From Candidatus Altimarinota bacterium (GTDB lineage Bacteria > Patescibacteriota > Gracilibacteria > BD1-5 > UBA6164), in NCBI GenBank assembly GCA_024710565.1, contig JANJUN010000006.1, positions 1 to 45,139 of the forward strand: a DNA stretch of 45,139 nt. The letters run 5' to 3'. Made by a program: the position numbers and the translations under genes. Of this stretch, positions 1 to 10,432 are shown piece after piece. The notes under the pieces are model-generated. The model saw nothing but the letters and a program-made list of their open reading frames with translations. It was not told the origin of the DNA and ran no database searches. Position 1 is the stretch's first letter, and each line of letters begins with the position of its first letter.

Positions 1-158
1 GATTTACACTCAGTGAAGATAGTGAAAAAGAACTCCTTCCGGTTTGACTCCAAATACTCGCACCTCAATTTGCAGACCAAAAAGTACTTGAAGTCGCTCA
101 TGTATATGAACAAGCAACTCAATTTTGAAAGAAAAATCCTCATTGATTTGAAGATTAG
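1..158 (+). CDS. gatA: Aspartyl/glutamyl-tRNA(Asn/Gln) amidotransferase subunit A, C-terminus (partial)
   Basis: Only the last 51 codons are in the window (phase: first full codon at base 3; stop TAG 156-158). The tail 'LPVGLQILAPQFADQKVLEVAHVYEQ' is split here as LPVGLQ, then APQFADQKVL, then VAHVYEQAT, and matches the end of GatA amidases, which release ammonia from glutamine to amidate Glu-tRNA(Gln) or Asp-tRNA(Asn) in the GatCAB complex. Three TGA codons are in frame; the one in PVGLQ stands at an invariant glycine, good evidence for code 25. An opposite-strand frame of similar length exists but shows no family resemblance. The assignment is from the C-terminal motif only. Confidence 0.85.
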
Positions 159-166
159 GGAAATTT

Positions 167-195
167 TTGCAAAAATAGACGTATTGTGATACAAT
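167..195 (+). promoter_or_regulatory. Sigma70-type promoter TTGCAA-N17-TACAAT
   Basis: TTGCAA (167-172) and TACAAT (190-195) are separated by 17 bp, with a TGn extension just before the -10. It lies directly upstream of the ATG at 227 and downstream of the gatA stop, so it should drive the coiled-coil gene. The -10 region is also a small palindrome (ATTGT-GAT-ACAAT). Confidence 0.55.
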
Positions 196-226
196 CATAA
201 TACGTTTATTTTTTAATGTATTGTTT

Positions 227-811
227 ATGGGAAATCCTGAAAAACAAGATCAAAATCCAGAAAAAGAAAAGTTTGAACAAGCCTTTAGCGAAGAACTTAA
301 AAACTGATGAGATAATATTGATAAAAAGTCTTTTTGAGACATCATTTCTGGGGCAACATTTGATGAATGATTATCAAAAGAAGAAAATTTTAAAACCGCT
401 TTTGATTCAAAAGTAGATGCTATGATTCAAGCAAATTTAAAAAATATTCCTAATGATAAAAAAGAAGAATTAAAAAATCTTCAAAAACAAGCAAATAGTT
501 GAAAAAATATACCTGAATTACTAGAAAGTTTCAATGAAATAAAAGAACTATTTGCTACTAGACATGCTGAATCAAAAAAATCAGAATCTGATATTCAAAA
601 TAAAAATATGCAAGAAAAAATAGAACATGCAGAAATAAAATCTCAAGAATTCTTAGATGAGTTAAAAACAAGTATTTCTGAAAACGCTAAAAAAGAAGAA
701 TTAAAAAGAGAAGAATTAAAAAAGCAACTTGCTGAAAATTGAGAACATATCAAACAAGAAAAAGCAAGTGCAGAATGAGTTCTTGATTGATTTCCTGATT
801 CACAAGCTTAA
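227..811 (+). CDS. Hypothetical charged coiled-coil protein (194 aa)
   Basis: Family not recognised. Reading TGA as Gly gives 194 residues, very rich in Lys and Glu, with an internal heptad-like stretch (about residues 100-180, with repeated KKEELKREELKK) that should form coiled coil. There is no signal peptide or membrane segment, so it is probably cytoplasmic. Eight or more in-frame TGA codons confirm that it belongs to this genome. The ATG at 227 is the first start after the promoter at 167-195; no SD is visible. It ends in a strong hairpin terminator that overlaps the 3' end of the convergent comEC gene. Confidence 0.75.
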
Positions 812-835
812 AATCCTATTTTATAGGATTTTTTT
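811..835 (+). terminator. Rho-independent terminator, shared by convergent genes
   Basis: The arms AAATCCTA (811-818) and TAGGATTT (824-831) pair around a 5-nt loop and are followed by a T run. The hairpin starts in the TAA of the coiled-coil gene and covers the last codons of comEC on the other strand. Confidence 0.75.
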
Positions 836-2297
836 CTTGCCAAAAATAAATAATTCAAAATATTAAGACTAAAAAATATATTATTTCTAAAAATACTCCA
901 AATATTCAAAAATCTATTTTTAAAACGGAAATATCTAGATTTCAAAAAAAATCTGCAATCAAAATAATATACTTGAGTATAAAATAATTAATAAATCAAA
1001 CCATAACCCCTAATAACGAAGAAAAAAACTGTGCTATTATTGCCAAAAACCCAAATAACATCGCAAATGGAATCACTCATCAAACAAGCATATTTGTGAT
1101 TGGGGAAAAAAGACTTACTTGTCAAAAACTAAAAATCATTATAGGTAAGGTGGTTGTTAATGCTGACATCGTAAGAACAAAACTTTCTTTAATAGCAAAA
1201 AATTTAGGTAAAAAATAAAATATTTTTGTCCAAAAATCTTGAAAATATAAAAGCCCTAAAACAGCCAAAAAACTTAAATGAAAAGACGTGTCATAGTTTA
1301 AATATAACGGTTGATACAATACGATCAAAAATGCCGTAAATAAAAGCAAGGCAAGACTATCTGCTTTTCTCCCAAATGTTAAAATAATATATCCGATCCA
1401 CCCCATAATCCCAGCTCTTATAACGGGAATATTTTCACCAACTAAGAATACAAAAAATACTAAACAAAACGAAATAATCCCTACTCTCAAAAAAAGCGGA
1501 AGCCCTTGTAATAAAAATCATAAAAATATTATGATAATCGTGATATTAAATCCACTTACCGCTACTAAATGTGTCAAACCAGAATTATTTAAACTATTAC
1601 GAAGCGATGCTGGCATATCTTCTCTTGCTCCTATTAAGATTCAAGCTAAGAATATAGCTTCATTTTTCGGATATGTATTATAGACATTTTCAAGAATTGA
1701 TTGTCTTGTGTCCACAATAAATTGCCTCCAAGTAGAGAGATTATTGGTTTTTATGATATTTAATTCATTGACAAAAAATTGAGCATATATATTTTTTGTT
1801 TGAAGGTATTTTTGATAATGAAACTCTTGTGAAAAATCTGTTATTCACAAAAGTTCTGATTCAAAAAAAATAATATCTCATAAAGAAAGTTTCAAATAAG
1901 GCGAATAATACATAAGTCCTGAGATATTTCATACTTTTTTATCATCTAGAGATTGGAGTTTGATAATATAGGAATAACTATTATTTGATTTTTTATATAA
2001 CTCTTTTACTTCTCAAATCACCGAAACTTGTTTATTATAATACGGCTGCATATAGGTAATTTTATTTGCAATATAGTAGTTATAAATCCCTGAATAAAAG
2101 GCTCCGAAAGTTATCCCACAAGAAATAATGAGCAAAAAAAGATGGTATTTTTTCATAAAACAAAGAATTATGAATAAAACCACCATCACTCAAGATAAAA
2201 AAAGAGTTATAAGTGCAAAATCTCAAAGGATATTACAAACAAAAACTCAAACAAAAAATGAAATTAAAAAAAATATAAAAACCTTACTTCTTAGCAT
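816..2297 (-). CDS. comEC: ComEC/Rec2-type DNA uptake channel, no metallo-beta-lactamase domain
   Basis: Translated with TGA as Gly this gives 493 residues. It has N-terminal membrane helices (about 1-70), a soluble OB-like DUF4131 region (about 75-180), then the competence domain with the characteristic block 'GILIGAREDMP' (about 205), 'GLTHLVAVSGFN' and 'RAGIMGWIGY', and further helices to the end. ComEC is the inner-membrane channel that brings one DNA strand into the cytoplasm in natural transformation. The protein stops after the membrane part, so the C-terminal beta-lactamase-like nuclease domain found in many ComEC proteins is absent. ATG 2295-2297 is preferred over the later ATG at 2156 because the extra 47 residues encode the expected helices. 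It follows the lgt-like stop (2299) by 1 bp, so the two are probably co-transcribed. Confidence 0.9.
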
Positions 2298-2298
2298 A

Positions 2299-3084
2299 TT
2301 AATGAATTATTTCTGTAGATTTAGGAGTTTTATATATTCTATAGAGTCCAAATATTCAAACTATAATAAATGCTATTGCTCCTATTTGATTAAAATTTAT
2401 TCATAACTCTATCTTAAAAAAATCATACTTTCCATTAAATGTTTCAAAAATCATAAAGATTGCCCCGATTAAAATAAGCCCCGTATAACCGATAATTCCT
2501 CTTACTGAAACAAACATCGCTAACATATAAAGCGCAGAAAAAAGAATAAAAAATACCATCGAATAAACAAGCGCTAAAGGAAAGACTGGAACTTCGTATG
2601 GAACTGGAGAAAAAGCATTACTATAAAGGACTTCTATTCCATACATAGTTTCTTTTCCATATATTTGCCCTCCAAAAAACGCTCAAATATACCCCACTAT
2701 AGATGCAAATAAAAATGATAGTACAGAAACATCTACATATTTTCCACTTCTTAAATTGTGAAGTATTACAGATATATACAACACTAAAAAAAATCAAAAA
2801 AAAGCACCGATAAGAGAAAAATTATAATCATTCATAAAGAAAAATTCTATTGGATCTTTCATATATTTAAAGTCCCCCCACCTACTCATCACATAAAAAA
2901 CTCTTGAAAATAAGAAAACCGATAAAAAATACCATAATATTCTATTGAAAAAAAAGGTATCATTAATTCCAAATCTATGACATAACCTTCTTAACATCCA
3001 TAAAAAAAGGAAAAAACAAACCGTAAGTGAAATTCAAAAAGTATAAATATAAAATCACGAAAAGATTTCAAAAAAAGGATACAT
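2299..3084 (-). CDS. lgt: Prolipoprotein diacylglyceryl transferase-like membrane protein (divergent Lgt)
   Basis: The protein has 261 residues and seven or so hydrophobic segments. The N-terminus (MYPFFEIF..YIYTFGISL..R..HRFGI) and the central 'GGQIYGKET' with a following 'PYEVPVFPLALVYS' follow the Lgt plan (N-terminal YG, GRxGNFxNxExxG signature, HPxQLYE). Lgt attaches diacylglycerol to the lipobox cysteine of prolipoproteins. The signature is eroded: where enterobacterial Lgt has G-R-I-G-N-F, this protein has GYIGAFFG, so the usual arginine and asparagine are missing. It may be a divergent but active enzyme or a relative with another role. The start at 3084 gives the family N-terminus. 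The gene directly precedes comEC. Confidence 0.65.
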
Positions 3085-3192
3085 GTGTATTGATAGTTAA
3101 TAAATATGATTTGATTTTATTTTTAACACAAAAAAAGTCAAACTTTAATTACTCCCCCTATCGCTTGAATTCAATTTTAAAAAAGAATTCGA

Positions 3193-3224
3193 AAAAAGCC
3201 CCCCTTAAAAAAGGTGGACTTTTT
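3193..3224 (-). terminator. Terminator after rny
   Basis: The arms (3193-3204 and 3211-3224) pair with two mismatches in the G/C part, flanked by A and T runs. On the minus strand the hairpin is followed by T residues. It lies 24 bp beyond the rny stop and before the lgt-like gene, so it separates the two units. Confidence 0.6.
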
Positions 3225-3247
3225 AAAAACAAATACTAGATAAAAAA

Positions 3248-4762
3248 TTATTTTGCATATTCAATAACTCTCATTTCCCTGATAAGGTTTACTTTTACTT
3301 CTCATGGGTAATTTAGTTTTGATTCAATATCAAGGGCAATATTTCTTGCCATTTCATGAGCTTCAAAATCTGAAACCGTATCAGAGTCAACAAAAACTCT
3401 TACTTCTCTTCCAGCACTTATTGCATATGCTTTGGTTACTCCTGAAAAACTTCCTACTAAAGCCTCCATCTCTTTTACTCTTTTTACATATTGTTCTATT
3501 GATTCTCTTCTCGCTCCTGGTCTTACTGAACTAATAGCATCAGCCATTTGAACGATGGCTGCATAAATAGTCAGTCCTGTTGGTTCATTATGATGATTTT
3601 CGATCATATCAATTACATCTTCAGATAATCCATATTTTCTTCCTACTTTTGCTCAAATTTCTGGATGAGTTCCTTCAATATCATGGTCAAGAGCTTTCCC
3701 TATATCATGAAGAAGTCCTCATTTTTTTGCTAAAACAGGGTCTAATTTTAAATCTTTTGCTATACTTTCAGCAATATAAGCTACTTCTGTTGAATGTTTT
3801 AAAATATTTTGTCCATAACTGGTTCTAAATCTTAGTTTTCCAATCAGTGGTATCATTTCTTCAGGAACTCCTGTAATATTGAGTTCATCAAGAGTCTTTT
3901 TCCCAATATCTTTTAAAAGTAATTCTGCCTCATTGGTAGTAATTTCAACAATTTCTTCAATTCTTGCTGGTTGAATTCTTCCATCGTCTAAAAGTTTTTC
4001 GAGTGATTTTTTAGCGATATATCTTTTAAATAAATCAAAGGCCGATATAAATACGGTATCTGGAGTATCATCAATAATTAACGCTACTCAAGTAGCTCTT
4101 TCAAATGCTACTATATTTCTTCCTTCTTTTCCAATAAGTTTTCATTTTAAATCATCATTTGGAAGAGGAATTAAAGTTGTGGTAACTTCACTGGTTACAT
4201 CTCAAGCATATTGTTGAATAGATTTTATAACAACCTCTCTTGCAATTTCATTTTTTCTCTCTTCGATTCCTTTTTTATATTTCTCGATTTGAGTAATAGA
4301 ATCTTTTTCATACTTTTCTGCTACCTGTTTCAAGAGAAGTTCTCTAGCTTGTTCCAAAGAAAGTTGTGCTATTTGAGAAAGTTTTTCTCATAATTCTCAT
4401 TCTTTTTTAGATAGATCGTCTTGTTTTTGTTTTAAATTTTCTTCTCTTTGTAAAATGGCATCTTGTTTTTTTCCGATTTCTTCAAGTTTTCCTTCCAATT
4501 TTTCTTCTTTTTCTAAAAGTCTTTCTTCGAGTTTTTCTGCTTTTTTCATCAATTCTTGTGATTCTTGTCTTGCTTTATTGAGAGAAGTATCAGATTCTTG
4601 TTTTGCTTTTTTTAGGATTTCTTCTTTTTTTGTTTCGGCTGACGCAATAATTTCTTGTGCTTTTTTTTCAGATTGACTTATTTTTTTTGATTCCAACAGT
4701 TTTGAAATCAAAAACATAATAAATCCTCACACAATAAGTCATGTTATGAGATAATAATACAT
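3248..4762 (-). CDS. rny: Ribonuclease Y
   Basis: The product is 504 residues, normal for RNase Y. It has one N-terminal membrane anchor (about 2-20), a long Lys/Glu-rich coiled coil (about 25-150), a KH RNA-binding region, then an HD phosphohydrolase domain with 'LLHDIGKALDHD' (His-Asp near residue 352) and the family tail 'LIREMRVIEYAK'. RNase Y is a membrane-bound endonuclease that starts mRNA decay. The start was moved upstream to ATG 4760-4762 because this restores the membrane anchor that the ATG at 4717 would lose. In-frame TGA codons fall in glycine positions such as the one preceding LLHD. Confidence 0.95.
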
Positions 4763-5039
4763 ATTTTTTGATAATAAAATAATAAAATAGTTTCCACTAT
4801 TAAAAGAATAAGCATACAAATAAATAGAAAATGATTTCTTTAAAAAGGTAATTTTAATGAAGTAATTTCAATAGAGGTGACTATTAAAAATAATTATAAT
4901 TTTTAGATATTTGAAAAATTTTTATTCTTTTAATTCTTTGTTAATTCATATATATTTAACATATTTTCAGGAACAGCTTTTTGTTTTTAAAAGCTATACT
5001 TAATATTACAAAAATAGTGAAAAAGTCAAATAAAAACTA
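4763..5039. other. Intergenic leader between fusA terminator and rny
   Basis: No gene is recognised here. On the minus strand a TTGACT (5024-5029) with A/T-rich -10 candidates (TAATAT to TATTAA, 5000-5008) could be the rny promoter, which would leave a 230-nt leader. The leader contains a short hairpin (AGCTTTT..AAAAGCT, about 4974-4996) and only very short open frames. The role of the leader is unknown. Confidence 0.35.
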
Positions 5040-5067
5040 AAAAAACACTCCATTCGGAGTGTTTTTT
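5040..5067. terminator. Bidirectional terminator downstream of fusA
   Basis: CACTCC (5046-5051) pairs with GGAGTG (5056-5061) around ATTC, with A and T runs on the two sides. It lies 68 bp past the fusA stop on the minus strand. Confidence 0.75.
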
Positions 5068-5134
5068 ATAAGAAATATGCACCGCATAAGAAAATTTAAC
5101 AAATAATTTTTTTCAAAATTTATTTGATTTTTTC

Positions 5135-7276
5135 TTAATCTTCGTCTTCTTCAAGTTTAAATCCTCTTTCTTCTCTGATTTTTGTAGCAACATTTCCAGG
5201 AACTTCATCATAGTGGTGGAATTCCATAGCATACGTAGCTCTTCATTGTGAAGCCGATCTTAATTCAGTTGAATAACCAAACATTTCAGATAATGGAATG
5301 TAAGCAGTAATAATTTTTGCTTGTCCTCTTTGTCCCATTTCTTCAATTCTCCCTCTTTTTGAATTTACTTGCCCAAGTACGTCTCCCATGTATTCTTCAG
5401 GAGTATTGATTTCAACTTTCATGATTGGCTCAAGTAATACTGGAGAAGCTTTTTTACAAGCAATTCTAAACGCTTTAGAAGCAGCAATTTTAAACGCTAG
5501 TTCTGAAGAGTCTACTTCATGGTAAGAACCATAGGTTACAGAAGCTTTTATATCAACCATTGGGTATCCAGCTAAGTATCCTCTACCATATGCTTCGTTT
5601 AATCATTTTTCAATTCATGGAATATATTCTTTTGGTATAGAACCTCAAACTACTTTATTTACGAATTTATTGGTTAATTTAATTCCATCTTTATCATCAG
5701 CATCAGCTTCTTTATATGGTTCGAAAGTAATCACAACGTGTCCAAATTGTCCTCTACCTCATGATTGTTTTGAGTATTTACATTCAGCATCTACTACTGC
5801 ATTTCTAATAGTTTCTCTGTATGCAACTTGTGGAGCGCCAACATTACATTCAACTTTAAATTCTCTTTTCATTCTATCAACGATGATATCTAAGTGTAAT
5901 TCACCCATACCAGAGATAATAGTTTGATTGGTTTCAGGATTTGAAGATACTCTAAATGATGGGTCTTCTTCAGCTAATTTATTGAGTGCCATACCCATTT
6001 TTTCTTGATCAGCTTTTGTTTTTGGCTCTACTGATATAGAAATAACTGGTTCTGGGAATTCCATAGATTCTACTAAGAATTTATCATTCATATCACAAAG
6101 TGTATCTCAAGTTTTTGTATCTTTTAATCAAATAACAGCTCAAATATGCCCAGCTTTAATTTCTTCGATTTCTTTTCTTTCATTAGCATGCATTTGAACA
6201 AGTCTTCAAACTCTTTCTTTTTCTCCAGAAACTGGATTAAATACATAAGAACCTGATTTTAATGTTCCAGAATATACTCTTACGAAAGTAATTCTTCAAA
6301 CGAATGGGTCAGTGGCAATTTTAAATGCTAACGCTCCAAGAGATGAATCATCAGCCATTTTAACTTTTCTTACTTCTTCTTTATTATCTGGATTCATAGC
6401 ATCTATAAACCCTTCATTTACATCGATTGGACTTGGTAAATAATCACAAGCTGCATCAATAACCAGTTGTAATCATTTATTTTGTAATGCTGTACCACAA
6501 ACTACTGGGTAAAGGTTATTAGCAATAACCCCTTTTCTCATTCATGTTTTAATTTCTTCAATTGATAATTCCCCTTCAGCAAAATATTTTTCCATGAGTG
6601 CGTCATCTTGTTCCGCAACTTTTTCCATAAGTTCAAGTCTGTAACTTTCTGCTTTATCTTTCATATCAGCAGGAATTTCAATTTCAACTATTTTTTCTCC
6701 GTGTTCTCCTTCAAATGTAAATGCTTTCATTTGAACGAGATCAATAACTCCGTAAAAGTCATTTTCTAAACCAAGTGGTAATTGAATTGGAACTACTTTA
6801 TTTCCAGCTAATTTTCTTTTTATAGAATCTACAGTCATGAAAAAATCTCAACCTGTTTTATCCATTTTGTTTACGAATGCAATTCTTGCAACTCCGTATT
6901 TATCAGCTTGTTTCCAAACTGTTTCTGATTGAGGTTCTACTCATTGAGATCCATCAAATACAGCAATACCTCCATCAAGAACTCTTAGAGATCTTTCTAC
7001 TTCGATAGTAAAGTCAACGTGCCCTGGAGTATCGATAATATTGATTTGTTTATCTTTCCAAAATGCAGTAGTTGCAGCAGAAGTAATTGTAATACCTCTT
7101 TCTTTTTCTTGTTCCATCCAGTCCATTGTTCCTTCTCCATCATGAGTTTCTCCGATTTTGTGAATTCTTCAAGTATAGAACAAAATTCTTTCCGTAGTAG
7201 TAGTTTTACCCGCATCAATGTGGGCAAAAATACCTATATTTCTCACCAAGTGTAATGGTTTCGTTTCATTTGCCAT
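5135..7276 (-). CDS. fusA: Translation elongation factor G
   Basis: At 713 residues this is full length. EF-G uses GTP to move tRNAs and mRNA after peptide bond formation and acts with RRF in ribosome recycling. Seen: G1 'AHIDAGKT' (about 16-23), G2 with 'ERGITIT', G3 'IDTPGHVDF' (about 82), G4 'NKMDK' (about 136), then domains II-V, including the domain IV stretch '[19 protein letters not shown]' and a C-terminal acidic tail. TGA codons sit at conserved glycines (YTGRIHKIG, DGSQG). A promoter fits 52 bp upstream of the start. There is no SD before the ATG. Confidence 0.98.
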
Positions 7277-7327
7277 AAGATATTTTTAATAACTAAATAA
7301 TAACTATTTTAAAAAATAGACTGGTAG

Positions 7328-7355
7328 ATTGTATACAAAATAGGCTTAAAGTCAA
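7328..7355 (-). promoter_or_regulatory. fusA promoter TTGACT-N16-TACAAT
   Basis: On the minus strand, TTGACT (7355-7350) is followed after 16 bp by TACAAT (7333-7328), about 50 bp before the fusA ATG. Both hexamers are close to the sigma70 consensus. Confidence 0.55.
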
Positions 7356-7426
7356 AGTTTTTTTATTTTTTATCTGAAGAAAAAATCCTTTTATTCGACT
7401 ATTGAATTCGCGGAAAATAAGGCGTT

Positions 7427-8149
7427 TTATACAAAACTATTTTTTTCAATTATTTTTAAATCCTTATCTTTAAATGTATATAATTTTGCGGGACGATTGG
7501 TTGATGAATCAAACTCGCCTGTTTCGAGTAATATTTGAAGAGAAAAAATCTTCTTTTGAAAATTTCTCTTATCATATATGTTTCCAGTTATTATCTCGTA
7601 TATCGCTTGAAGTTGGGACATTTTAAATTTTTCTGGAAGAATTTCCTTTGCCACATTGGTATACTCAAGCTTCCATTCAAGGCGCTGTTTTGCATATTGA
7701 ATAATCTCAAAATGATCTGAACCGATATTTTTATCCTTAAATCCTATATTTTTTTCATTTATGTCTTTATATTTTACTATAGCCACTTTGGTAAAATCAA
7801 TATTTTTAAAGAAATTATCCATAGAAACGAGCGCAAAATAGCTTATAGAAAGCGTATGACCTCTTTTATCTCTCTTGGGACTTCAAAAGGTATAAAGTTG
7901 TTCTTTATAGACTCCAGTAATTCAAGTTTTTCTTTTTAAAATATCGTCAAAATTTTCTTCAAGAGAAAATCATTTTGCAATAATTCCTCCAGGCAAAATA
8001 TAACTACTTTCTCATTCAAAATCTTGTTTTAATAAAACAACACAAAGTTCATTTTGATACACAGTAAAAATAACGATATCAATTGCTGGAATTGGTATAG
8101 AGAGTTCTTGAGACCAAATGTCAAATTGTTTTTCTTTTGAAATGAGCAT
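7427..8149 (-). CDS. nrtR: NrtR-type transcriptional regulator (degenerate Nudix + winged helix)
   Basis: The 240 residues comprise an N-terminal Nudix-fold domain (about 15-115) and a C-terminal winged-helix part (about 145-235) ending in 'STNRPAKLYTF', typical of NrtR. NrtR proteins repress NAD metabolism genes and sense ADP-ribose or related ligands. The Nudix box here reads GGIIAKGFSLEENFDDILKR: the glutamates of the REUxEE motif that bind metal are missing, which fits a sensor rather than a hydrolase. The NAD gene cluster is 3 kb upstream on the same strand, and a candidate operator overlaps the probable -10 of this gene, suggesting autoregulation. Confidence in the family is good; the target genes are inferred. 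Confidence 0.85.
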
Positions 8150-8160
8150 ATTTTAATAAT

Positions 8161-8203
8161 AGTAAATATTACACTTATTATATGGAAAACTTTGTGATTG
8201 CAA
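8161..8203 (-). promoter_or_regulatory. nrtR promoter with candidate NrtR operator
   Basis: On the minus strand TTGCAA (8203-8198) and TATAAT (8182-8177), 15 bp apart, precede the nrtR ATG. The motif AGTAAATATTACACTTATTA (8161-8180) covers the -10 region. Three similar motifs stand before pncB and pncA. Binding by NrtR is inferred from recurrence and position. Confidence 0.55.
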
Positions 8204-8232
8204 GAAAAAACAACTTATTATAAGCTGCCTTT

Positions 8233-9141
8233 TTAGTCGCCCATAATAATTTTTTCCACGAGTGGCGCAATAGAGAGTATTTTCATATTTGAAAGTATCT
8301 TTGCGCGAGAAATATTTTCTGGAATGGAATCAGTTACGATGAGAGTATCGAGTTCACTCGCGAGTGAAATATGTGAATCATTTGGAAATACTCAGTGAGT
8401 AGCGTAGGCACTCACTGAAATAGCTCAAAGTTGTCTCAATTTTCTGGCAGTTTCTTTAATAGTTCCACCTGTTTGAATGAGGTCGTCTATAATAACAACC
8501 TCTTTCCCGTCAGGATTTCCTTCTTTGATTTCGATATATCTTTCATTTCCTATTCTTACTTTTGAGCATACAATAGTGTCAAAGGTGTCGAAATCTTTTC
8601 AAAATCTTTTTTTTGCACCATCATCAGGAAAAACAATAGTCTTTCCTTCCATTTCTTTTTTGAGTAAACTCATGGCAGTATGAATTTCTGCGTTCACTTG
8701 GCGAGAATCAAACAGAAATCTTTCCACTAAAGCATGGATATCAAAGATGTGAATCGAAGTTTTTTGAGATCTTCCTGAAGGCGACATACTCATGATATCA
8801 GCAAAATATTTTGCAGTTGCGACTTCTCCTTTTGTCTCAATTCTTTCCATAGTTCCAACTGGAAAATATGGTAAGATAACTCTCACTTTATCAGCATAAT
8901 AATCAAGGATTCATCTGATAGCTGCGAAATTCAGAAAGAAATCTTTTGGGTTTGAGAAATCTCAAATATAAGTGACTTCTTGGTGTTCGATTTTTTCTTT
9001 TACATCATCGATAAATATGTTTGGCCAACCATCCGCGAAGTTTTGCATAGATATCTTTCCGAGAGAGAGTTTATCTGGATGATTTTGGACTATTTTTTTT
9101 GAAAGTTCATCAAAATTTGGATGAGAAAGAATTGTTTTCAT
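8233..9141 (-). CDS. prs: Ribose-phosphate pyrophosphokinase-like protein (PRPP synthetase family)
   Basis: The protein has 302 residues and should make PRPP from ribose 5-phosphate and ATP. The PRPP-binding loop 'VVIIDDLIQTGGT' is clear (about 214-226). The blocks 'FADGWPNIFI', 'ILPYFPVGTMERIE', 'GEVATAKYFADI' and 'FDIHALVERFLF' look more like the plant-type (class II) PRPP synthetases than like the usual bacterial Prs. PRPP is the co-substrate of the APRT gene just upstream and of PncB in the NAD cluster, so the neighbourhood is coherent. It lies 17 bp after the APRT fusion and is probably in one operon with it. The exact donor specificity cannot be read from the sequence. Confidence 0.85.
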
Positions 9142-9158
9142 AATAAGAAAATTAAAAA

Positions 9159-10136
9159 TTAATCATTATAGCTTATGAGAGCATGTGAAGAATATTTTTC
9201 GAGTGCTTTTCTTGAGGGAAATTTTTTGAGTTCATCTTCGTTTAATGCAATGATAAAAGACAAATTATGTACGACTCACTGAGATTTTTCGACTAAATCA
9301 ATCGCTGCTTGAATACTTCCCCCAGTAGCGAGGATATCATCAATGAGTGCTACTTTTTGTCATGGAAGAATGCTTCCTTGTTGGATTTCAATGGTATCTT
9401 TTCCATATTCGAGACCATAACTTACGCTATGAGTAATTCCTGGAAGTTTCCCTTTTTTTCTGATCATGACAAAAGGTTTATTCAAATTCTTTGCGATAAG
9501 ACTTCCGAATATGAACCCCCTCGCATCAAGTCCGACGATAACATCAGCTCCTCTACAAGATTCTGCCATTTCAAATACTGCATACTCGAGGGCTTTTTGG
9601 TGAGCTATGAGTGGAGAAATATCTTTAAAATTAATTCCTACTTTTGGAAAATCTTCATAACTCGAAATATAATCTTTCAGATTTATATCTGGTTTATAGA
9701 GTTCTTTGCGAGATTCAAATTTTTGTATACTTTCTTGGAGTATTTGCTCGACAGTTTTGGTTTTATCAGTGAAGTTCAGAATATTTTCCACGAGTATTTT
9801 TGTTGATACTCTCACTTCACTGAGATTTTTTGGTGATTTTGAATATCTGTTTCTCAGAGCATTTATATCACTATTCCATTTTCCAGAATTGATAGCAAGC
9901 TCGAGAGGTGAAGTACTTTTTGGTGAATAATTTTCTTCAAGTATTCCAAGTTCTTGACTCACAGAAAGTATATTTACGAGACTGTCGGCTGCTTCTTTTT
10001 GCGTTTCAATAGTGTCATTTTTTACGATGGCTTCTATGAGTTCTGCGATTTCTTGCGTGCATTTATTGAGGATATCGTCAAAAGAGATGTGCACGTATCT
10101 TTCGATAGATTTATAGTTTTGGAGTAATGGTTTCAT
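9159..10136 (-). CDS. apt: Fusion: MazG-like pyrophosphohydrolase domain + adenine phosphoribosyltransferase
   Basis: This is a single 325-residue frame. Residues 1-65 look like an all-alpha MazG/PRA-PH domain: 'QEIAELIEAI' followed by 'KEAADSLVNIL' supply the E..E and E..D metal-binding pattern. Residues 65-150 are a helical linker. From about 150 the sequence is APRT: 'GINFKDISPLI', 'DVIVGLDARGFIFG', 'IRKKGKLPG' and the PRPP loop 'VALIDDILATGGS'. APRT converts adenine and PRPP to AMP and pyrophosphate; ordinary bacterial APRT is about 170-180 residues, so the first half is an addition. The N-terminal domain may hydrolyse a nucleotide by-product; its substrate is unknown. A PRPP-synthetase-like gene follows at once. 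Confidence 0.88.
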
Positions 10137-10153
10137 ATTTCGTTTTTTAAGAA

Positions 10154-10432
10154 TTAAAAGCTAAATTTTATAAAAGTTTTTCCTTCATAACTTTCGTTAT
10201 ATCATGGATAATCACTTGAAATCTTTACATTGCTGTATCAAAGTTGGATGAGATAGGCCTCTACGTGTTTATCGTCTTCTCTGCAGTCTTTATATCATAG
10301 GGCAATATCGACTTTATTTTTACCTTCTTCGATGGCTTTTAATATAGCGCTATCAAGTGCTTGATCTAAGCTAGATCATACTTTTACGAGTTTTGATTTT
10401 GCTAACTCTTGAGCTTCTTTTGCGTCTATCAT
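10154..10432 (-). CDS. Hypothetical protein (92 aa)
   Basis: Family not recognised. It has 92 residues with four in-frame TGA codons, no membrane segment, and a mix of a helical, charged N-terminal half (MIDAKEAQELAKSKL) and a Tyr/Gly-rich C-terminal half ending in 'KTFIKFSF'. It is the first gene of the presumed operon with the APRT fusion and the PRPP-synthetase-like gene (17 bp to the next start) and is divergent from the TrmB-like regulator. Context suggests a link to nucleotide salvage, but nothing in the sequence proves it. Confidence 0.65.

Noticed and set aside
4-198. Minus-strand frame of about 64 codons opposite the window start
   Set aside because: The plus strand in this place encodes a clear GatA C-terminus; the minus frame has no family resemblance.
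3027-3239. 70-codon plus-strand frame
   Set aside because: It crosses the lgt-like start and the rny terminator and has no family resemblance.
4397-4717. Shorter start for RNase Y at 4717
   Set aside because: It would drop the membrane anchor; the in-frame ATG at 4762 restores the family N-terminus.
7377-7426. Terminator after nrtR
   Set aside because: No stable hairpin followed by T residues was found on the minus strand there.
9309-9806. 165-codon plus-strand frame
   Set aside because: It lies wholly opposite the APRT fusion, whose motifs are unmistakable; it is a mirror frame.
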